Origin: Sistotremastrum niveocremeum HHB9708
Taxonomy: Eukaryota; Basidiomycota; Agaricomycetes; Sistotremastrales; Sistotremastraceae
Length of the DNA: 64,000 nt
Assembly: GCA_001630475.1 (NCBI GenBank)
Contig: KV419405.1
Coordinates: 865,183-929,182, forward strand
Reading direction: 5' to 3'
Shown here: positions 56,674-64,000 of the stretch, piece after piece
Numbering within the stretch: position 1 is the first letter of the stretch
How the letters are laid out: each line of letters begins with the position of its first letter
The notes under the pieces: generated by a model
What the model was told of the DNA's origin: nothing
Databases searched by the model: none
The model's input: the letters and a program-made list of their open reading frames with translations, nothing else
Position numbers and translations under genes: made by a program

Positions 56674-58687
56674 AGGCCCATCACCAAAACCCTTTTAAAA
56701 TTATAAGCGCTTGGCTGACTAACGAGCGCTTAGACATCTTGCGAGCGTTCGCAAGTATTACGGACGCCTTGGTAGAGCTTGCAAGGCCTTCCTAGTCTTA
56801 GGGAATATTACAAGCATCTGTCAATGTGCCGGAATGATTGATATGATATTCTCAGGTATTGTCAAGTGCTGAGCTAGCAACAGCGAGTCTTGGTCAAATT
56901 TCCGATGCCAGCGAAGTCTTATTCTCGCTCATAAGCCGCTTCTTATAGGCCTGGCAAAAATGTTCGAACGTTCAGTACATCTCCTTGCCATATCAATTTG
57001 CGTGTTCCGCTCTTGAATGTGATCGGGCGCGAAATGGATGCTTGATTAGTCTTTGGTTGATGGCATGCTCGTAGTGAACTGGTTTCGTATAGACTACTCT
57101 CCCAAAAATGGGGTGTCAAGAGAATGATTTCCGAAGAATAAACAGCTTCAGAAATATCTGGATTGGTCCTCTACTCAGCGAAGTGAGTAACGACGTTTTT
57201 GTCGAGCGATGTTCGTATACAGGCCCCCATTTTTCACTTATCGGACTTGCCTTTCGGACTCAAAACGTGCCAACTTTCCCACCCTTTTCCATTGCTCCAT
57301 AATGTTATATCTGCGACCGTCGGCTGGTTTTGACGCCTAGTGCCTCCAAGATCTATATATTCTGCACTTCGTTGAACACGTTTCCGAATCGATCAAGTCT
57401 TATGGACCCTGACATAGGAAACTCCGGTAGTGGTTGTTCGAATCAGAGAGATTTTCATATCGATGCACAATATGTTATTGTTTCTTCTCATGGATAGAGT
57501 GAGAGAACGATGTTCTTCTCAGCGGAGATCGTGAGATTTTCGGCTGCGAACTTGTGCGAAGGAGCGCCCTAGCTCCCTCAGCCCGAGTTGACCAGTGTGT
57601 TCACACCTGAAATCGGGGATACTGCGACAATGGATCCTCCCTCTCCCCATAGCGAAAGGTGACCCGGAACCCAGACGCATGCTTGGAGGGAGTCCGGTCA
57701 TTTTTGGCCTGTCGATGTGTACTGTATCATGAAAATGCGAAAAGCTTCATGCCACCCGGGCCCTCGACTTATCTATTTCGGCGTCTCTGGTTTACCGTCT
57801 ATCATAACCATGATAGGGAAAGTTCAACGTGCTGTGACATTTTCTCGGATCCCCTACAGAATTGTTCAGCGAAACACTCGAAACACAGGAGCATCCTTGT
57901 CCGAATCAGCCACTCTAGGGCCAACTTGATACTTGCACAGTGCTCGGTCGCTTCTTCTGTCCAAAGGAGAAAGGAGACTTCACAGCCATGCTCAGCGACT
58001 TTGGAATAGACATGATCGCGGCGGCCATCGTCTACTATGTTCCGTTATACAGTGTAAGTGAGTAGTAAACGGGGAAACGTGCGAGGTGAAACCTCTGACT
58101 TGGGCTTGCCTTACAAGTATCTCAGCGCTTCAAAGAATTCACCGTGAGGTCCTGGTACAATCTGTGTTATCGTGCATGTTGACCGTAACAGATCAAGCTA
58201 TACACGTACCGATGGCAAGTCTATCTCTTACCGGGAAAACGTGAAGAAAGGGTACAGAAAAGAGCCAGTCTCATAAAGGTATAGCGCACGGGTGAAGTTA
58301 TCGCTGAGGTGCGATTCAGATATACGAGCAGTCATGACGCTTCATATCTCCTTCAGGCTTACTCGGAGTACTCCCTCGTCACTCGAACGCGGCGCCATCA
58401 GCCAGTCTAATGAATGAACCTTCGATTCAGGTTCACTCTAAGTGTCTCGCAGACTCTTTTTATTCCTCCGTTTTCCATTTTCACCAAAGAAATAATCGTT
58501 GCAGCCATGTTTACAACCTAATAATGCAGAGAACTATTGAAGACGAAAGTCGATAGTGTGCAGAGACAATCCTCCATCTAGGCTCCCGGGACGTCCACGC
58601 TCCTCCTATTTTGTGGCTCGGGAACGCTGTCCAAAGATGCGGTGGATCCGGAGAAGACAGAGTCAGTCTGTCTAATCTGAGGTCGTG
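56674..58687. other. Gene-poor stretch
   Basis: About 2 kb. Only short open frames (56589-56795, 57108-57302, 57659-58009) without motifs. No repeat or RNA gene is recognised. Confidence 0.4.
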
Positions 58688-59792
58688 TCAAATTTCCATG
58701 GACATACTCTCCCTACAAGAGCAGGTTAACGGAGGGGCTAGATCACTGCAAAGGAGGCTCACGTGTCTATCCTTAACGGAGTACTCCAAGGTGGAAAACA
58801 GCCTCTGATAAAGGTACTGGTCCGCCGCATTCTCTCTGAAGTCTATGCGATGGAATACCTCTGTCTTCTGCCAAAATTCAATCGTCACCCTCCTCGAGAT
58901 ATGAGTCATGCGTTCCAGCAAAAAGAACATATGGGCATGATGTTCGATAATCTGCTCCGCATTTTCCCTATGAACATTCTGTCAGACCACCGAAACAAAG
59001 AGAGAGTGAGTGACTCAACCTGTAGACGGCTTGAACCAATTGATCCAAAAGCGTCCTCTGTTGAGGTAAGTCGATGTCCTCGAACATTTCACGTAAGTGT
59101 AACACCATAGCCATTCTTCTCACCCTCGGAAGAAAAGCAGCGGCCAGGATCCGCGCAAGCTTCTCCCTCGCGGCAGTCTCAAGGAGAGGAAACCGTAAGA
59201 GCAGGCTCCATGCGATGACTTTGTTGCGAAAAGACCGAGATTCCTGGAAGTCCTTGAAGGCATCGGTGGAGATTAACGGCCATAGATCAGGGTGGGCCCA
59301 GAATCGGAGGCATGCTCTGAGATGATTCAATGCATCCCGCTCCCCTGGACTTCCATTGATGCGGACAGTTAGACGCCAGTGATATCAATTGATTCGACGG
59401 GACCGTACTCACTTTTTTTGGCCTTCAGCTACTAGAAACAAGAGCATACGCGCTAGAACCCGCCGAGCGAAGTTTACGGATTGCTGGAGTCTGTCGGCCG
59501 ATTCCAACCCATCGTGGAAGATCCAGATAGGAAGCTCATCCTCATCAACGTCGGGCATGGCTGGGTCGAGATACTGCCCCAGGTTATTGTTATTTTGAAG
59601 AAACCGGAGCCTCTCCTCAGAGGAGGGAGCCTTTGCTGCGGCGGCCTTTATATCAGCACGAAGCTCCGCTCTACTGGTCAAGGATAACAAAGCGATTTCC
59701 ATGAGAGAGGTTCTACGGGGGGTGAGGTTGGTATCGAACGCTTGCCTGGGTTCAGTCGTTACTAAATACTCGAGCAGGCTACATCGGGTCAT
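58688..59792 (-). CDS. Uncharacterised protein block, probably 3' part of a larger gene
   Basis: Three exons fit: 59792-59413, then from 59349, and a last one ending 58688. They give TRCSLLEYLVTTEPRQAFD, DELPIWIFHDGLESADRLQQ, VNFARRVLARMLLFLV, then NHLRACLRFWAHPDLWPLI, VRRMAMVLHLREMFEDIDL and HHAHMFFLLERMTHISRR. It is helical with a balanced charge. The GTGAGT donor at 59412 and an AG at 59350 keep the frame. Not recognised. It lies downstream of the next block on the same strand and could be its continuation, but 59793-60740 contains stops and needs introns I could not define. Confidence 0.5.
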
Positions 59793-60739
59793 CGATAAGA
59801 CCTGGTTTAGGGCTATTCTGTTTCGGTTTGGATGGGGTCATGGTACCGGGAACAGCTCCGTGTATTGCGGCGGTCTGCATGCTTACAGGCTTCTTTGTCC
59901 CGATGGCCAAGTGTCGAGCGGATATGAAAGGTATGAACGGAGTAGACGTGTAATCATGACACCGCATCCAGGTGCGACTAGAACGGAGGGATTGCACGTA
60001 ATGATGCATACTGCAGAAGGCCGCGTTCGGGGTTGACGTTTTTGAGGGTGACCTTCGAAAATGAATGGAGAATGTTTGTTGAAGCAGATAGAATCACGAA
60101 AGCGGCGAAGCGGGTTTGGAACTCAAGCTGACACGCAGCGTGGGAGGTGAGTCTTTTGGCCCAGCCCATCCATCCTGTGATCTTACTACGTGTGTCATGA
60201 GCAAAGGTTCACCCTTGTTCTCAGAGAGATAGAAGCAAAGGTATCGTGACTGTACCTTAGCACACGGAGCGAGACCCAGTACAGTACGGACCCTATGCAT
60301 AAGTTATGGATGTCTGACCGTTGGGAAACACAGGGGTAACAGAGATGAGAAAACTCTGTAAAGTCACTAAAAACGCGAAAAAATGCCCGCAAATCAGCGT
60401 ACGGTCGGCCCCTACACGTAAGGTAGCGACCGTTCATGCTGTATGGCTAGGATCCGTAAACGGTACACCAATACAGTGTCGTACATCTTGTTTCCCCAGG
60501 CAGCCTTCCAATTGGAATCACTCCTGAATTATAGCAGTACAGTCCGAACGATTTGCCCCATTTATTGCAACATATTTCGTACACAGCCTTCGAAGAACTA
60601 CTCTATTTGCGACCTGGAGGAGACCTTCCCCTGGGAGAAGGGTACGGGATCCCCTGCTTTTGGGAAGAGTCGGCTTTTCTAGCTCTGCGATACATGAGCA
60701 TGGAATACTGGTAGTCAAAGGAGTGGCTTACCCGGGCTC

Positions 60740-61634
60740 CACTTCTCCCCCGCTGTGCATGCTAATATCAGTGGCAACTGTACTCGCAGAGGTTTGCCGA
60801 GAGTGACTTGTTCCAGATCTGCCAGATGCGGATCCAGCGCTGCTGTATTGAGAGACGGACATCGAACGAGGGTGAGAGGAGGCCGCGTCGGCTTCACCAA
60901 TGATGTCCTGATGCAACCCTTGAGTTCAACGTCAGAACAAAGAACTTGAAAAAGTTACCAGTGCTTCTCTGAGGCAGAGAGCGTAGCCATTGAGGATAAG
61001 CTCAAGCATATTTTCCTCGTGGTGAGCGGCGGAAAAGTCCAAATAATAGACCGAGGAAGGGAAATGTTCTGCAACGATGCCGAGTACCACCTGCATTCCC
61101 TGCGGCTTCATGGCAAGGAGTTGACGTCGGTTGCAGCCGTTCAAGGACTTCTTCGAACCTTTCCAATGAAAAGGACTAGATGGGGGATTGAGTAACTGTT
61201 CGAAACGGATAGTATGAAGGTACTGACTTGGTAAGCCTCTCTGCACACTCAGACACCACAACTTCGGCCAAAAATCTTTTGCACAGGAGATGTTGGAAGT
61301 GGGATCGCCTGGATTTGCTATCCTTGTCGATGGAGAAACGCTCGTTATCTTTATAAAACAGCTTCTCGTCGAGGTATTGATTGAGAACTTCTTTTTTGAT
61401 TTCGTCGAGGGTAATTCTGGGTGCATATTTGGTCCAGGCCTGCCGGTATTTATCGGAAAGCTGCGAAATCGGGCTGACAGGGATGAATGAGTCAGTGAGC
61501 GGTTCAAAAGACACCCAGACTCACTCAAAATCCGATTGTAGGACAGCCTGGGCATCGGCATGACGATCACGCCGTATATCAGCCTTGGCATCGTCGTCTG
61601 GAATAGTAAAGCGGTAGGAAGGTCGTTCTCCCAT
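60740..61634 (-). CDS. Uncharacterised Agaricomycete protein, 5' part
   Basis: Exons 61634-61525, 61473-61228 and 61175-60959 fit in frame, followed by a fourth (from about 60908) whose frame is uncertain. It starts MGERPSYRFTIPDDDAKADI, then WTKYAPRITLDEIKKEVLNQ (continuing YLDEKLFYKDNERF), HFQHLLCKRFLAEVVVSECA, SKKSLNGCNRRQLLAMKPQG, MQVVLGIVAEHFPSSVYYLD and MLELILNGYALCLREAL. The fourth exon is Ser-rich in one frame (MSVSQYSSAGSASGRSGTSH). The even, charged helical make-up looks like a structured protein. The function is unknown. Confidence 0.6.
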
Positions 61635-64000
61635 AGTGCGAGGATGAGAACTGAGTACTGAGGTGCGGCAGCGGCAGCGGGCTGTAGGTGCGAGCTTATC
61701 TATCTTCTATAATGCAGAGCCCTTGGAGTTATCGTTCCAGAAGATACGAGCTCCTGTTCCGGTAGGACCGGCGAGGATGGATACACGAAGGAACAAATCC
61801 AGAGAGATGTGAGCGAGTTGAAGAAAAAACGTAATACGGCAAGCCGTAGCAGGGTCTCGAATCCCTTGTTTATTCGGGGTGCTAGGGAATTCTGTACTAT
61901 CCTGCGAAAGGCACATGAGATCCGAACGTTGAGTACCAAATATTTGCTTTTGGCGGTGACAAGCAAAGACGGATGCGCCTTGGTTCCGGGTCGACAGCCC
62001 TTGTCCTTTCCCCACTCCGTTGAGAAGCACGATTTACGTGTGTCTGATCATCTCCCATTCATAGGGTGAAAGTCAGTACCTCCTCAAGTCGCCACTCTTA
62101 TTACGCTGAGGGGCTGATCCGGGGCGGGGAAGCATGCGAGGCTGAGGGACAGAAGCCGGGCTCCCGTGTCTCGAGGCAATGAGGTTTGTGACAGGATCTC
62201 GGCGGGATGTCGAGTTATACTAAGGACCATCAGACGAAGCCCATTCCATTTCTTTGGGTTGCAATGAGTGATTACCCTTTCACCCTCGTTTCGAATACAG
62301 CTTGTTCCGGTTCTAGAGAAGTTTCACCTGTTCGTTCAATCAGATTTGAGACCCGTGTACATCAGGAAAACCGGTTTGACCCCATAGCCCAGGGGGTGGC
62401 TACAGATCCACGCGCGGGATATGCGGAGATATACGAGCCTTGTAGGTATCTATAGCCAATTGAAGGGAACTGTAGAGTGTCGTAGCCAGCGGCATAAATA
62501 GGTAGCGGTATGTAGCTCATATAATATCGATGCCTTATTTGTCACAAATTCCGCCGGATGTGAACCTTGGATGTTCATGAACGATTCAAGATCGGTTGAA
62601 GATCAGACTCGGAGGTGTTGGGTGGGCCTGCGATGAACAAGTTTATTACTGTATATTAATGAGTTTGCGTACATGAATGATTGAGAAACTGCAGACACGA
62701 CGAGCGGTCACTGTCCGGATAGACTATTCTCAGACATTCTGAATGAATGTGGTCCATCTCTCTTCGACAGTCAGAAATTGGTTTGGCTGCTAGATCTAGG
62801 CCCTGGAGGTCCAGTGGAGGACAACTTGGAGTCATATGACGCGTGATATGAATGCAAAGTTCTGATGAGGTCACTAGGTTATTCGTGCTGATATCACCGA
62901 TGACACCGATGCGAAGGACAGATCAGCCGCGTCTCGAGTTGCCGCAAACGAGAAGGATTGCAGTGAACCGACAAGGAAAGGTGAAGACAAGAAAGGAGGA
63001 GCGACGCAGTCATAGCGGTAGACTGGAGATGTGGCCAAGATGAAATCAGTTTGAGAAGAGACAAAGATAGGTCGAAGAATTGAACTCAACGCCAAATTTC
63101 TGCGGAAAATCTGGACATTCTCTGTCGTTCCATGTCCACTTTGCCTTGACTCAAAGATGTGCTAGGGATGCATAGAGGGAATCAGGTGCACAGTGCAAAC
63201 TTGAGGTCGAAAGGACGTTTGGGACAAAGAACAATTGATTCGCAGGCCATTACTTGGATGGACAGTGGTGTTTGGTAGTCGTGCGCGAAGAACAACTTGA
63301 TTAGAGAGGCTTTCCATATACCAGCGCTATTTTGAGAGACTGCTATGTTGAGAAAATACCACAGGATCACAACCCAGGCTTCAGCTTCAATCCTGGAAGC
63401 CGTTCAACTCAAATCGACTTGGAATCGGATGTCGCCAAGGAAGATGCGGGCACGTGACAAGGATCACAAAGTTTGACCGAAGCGCATCAACAGGGCCAAA
63501 CAAGTTGAACTTCTCCTTCTCCCCTCACGCACCTCCGAGTTCGACGTTCGATGTTCGACGTTCAAAGTTCAACCTTGTCTCTGTTCCCCTGACGCTCCTA
63601 AGTCTCAACTTCCCGCGCACGCTTGTCATGTTCTCTTTTGCTTTTTTGTTCCACAACCCTAAACCCGATTTACGAGTTGTAGTATGAAATACGAAAATTC
63701 GTCCTTCTCTTGCGAGAGCGACCTGCATCCTTGACAGTGATTGCGAGCTCAATTGATTATATTTTAAATTAAAATTTTTACCGTACATGTGTATCATTAA
63801 TATCTCCATGATGGCACCTTTCCGATAGATTTTACATGCGTCCTCGTTGTTTGAGCCCGCATATACTGCATTTTGGCCCCATCCGAAATCCGGTTTTAAA
63901 CTCCGCGCCAGCTGTTTTCGAGCCTCAAAATTTCATGTTTGACAGCGATAGCGGACTCAAAACTTAATGTAAATTCAAAAATCAAATTACACGAGCTATA
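61635..64000. other. Terminal stretch without a supported gene
   Basis: About 2.4 kb. Open frames at 61707-62030, 62207-62455, 62852-63043 and 63454-63687 show no domain or clear splicing. 63745-63800 and 63950-64000 are AT-rich. Short TTCGA-rich repeats (GTTCGACGTTCGATG type) occur at 63538-63565. Nothing else is seen. Confidence 0.4.

Overview
This is nuclear DNA of a filamentous basidiomycete (Agaricomycetes), most likely a wood-decaying white-rot species. The genes are packed tightly on both strands and broken by many introns of about 48-60 bp with GT..AG ends. The gene set is fungal (ERG25-type sterol oxidase, APC6/CDC16, RMI1, SGD1/NOM1, DUF6533 membrane protein). A secreted class II manganese peroxidase at 16.6-18.1 kb points to lignin degradation. 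For most genes I rebuilt the exons by hand. The reading frame closes across every splice in those models, which is the main internal support for the coordinates.

1-30.8 kb is an ordinary housekeeping region: the 3' end of an ABCC transporter (+), carnitine acetyltransferase (+), an SF1 helicase with a degenerate exonuclease-like N-terminus (-), the ribosome-biogenesis factor SGD1/NOM1 (+), a small unknown protein (-), a NIFK/NOP15 RRM protein (+), a DNAJC8-type J protein (+), RMI1 (-), manganese peroxidase (+), the eEF1A lysine methyltransferase EFM4 (+), sulfite oxidase (-), APC6/CDC16 (+), a short-chain dehydrogenase (+), ERG25-like sterol oxidase (-), a small secreted protein (+) and a two-domain chromate transporter (-). 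These genes serve unrelated processes (nucleolus, splicing, DNA repair, cell cycle, sterols, sulfur and carnitine metabolism) and do not form one pathway.

31-41 kb is looser: a decayed cytochrome P450 (+), a 14-TM-type MFS exporter (-), a DUF6533 membrane protein (+), a gene-poor stretch and an unknown 281-residue protein (-).

41-50 kb is the accessory, repeat-rich part: a 32-bp minisatellite, two inverted copies of an uncharacterised gene family, a broken Ty1/copia element between them, and a 460-bp non-autonomous hAT-type element with a clear 8-bp target duplication that runs into the end of one copy. A 3.7 kb stretch with no supported gene follows.

50-64 kb holds a WD40-repeat protein (-), a large disordered lineage-specific protein (+), and two blocks of unknown coding sequence (-) that may be one gene. 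The last 2.4 kb shows no gene that I can support.

I found no rRNA or tRNA gene, CRISPR array or operon. No clearly new multi-gene system is evident. The most interesting items are the inverted paralogue pair with its transposon-derived stop codon, the helicase with a decayed exonuclease fold, and the lineage-specific proteins at 52.6-61.6 kb.
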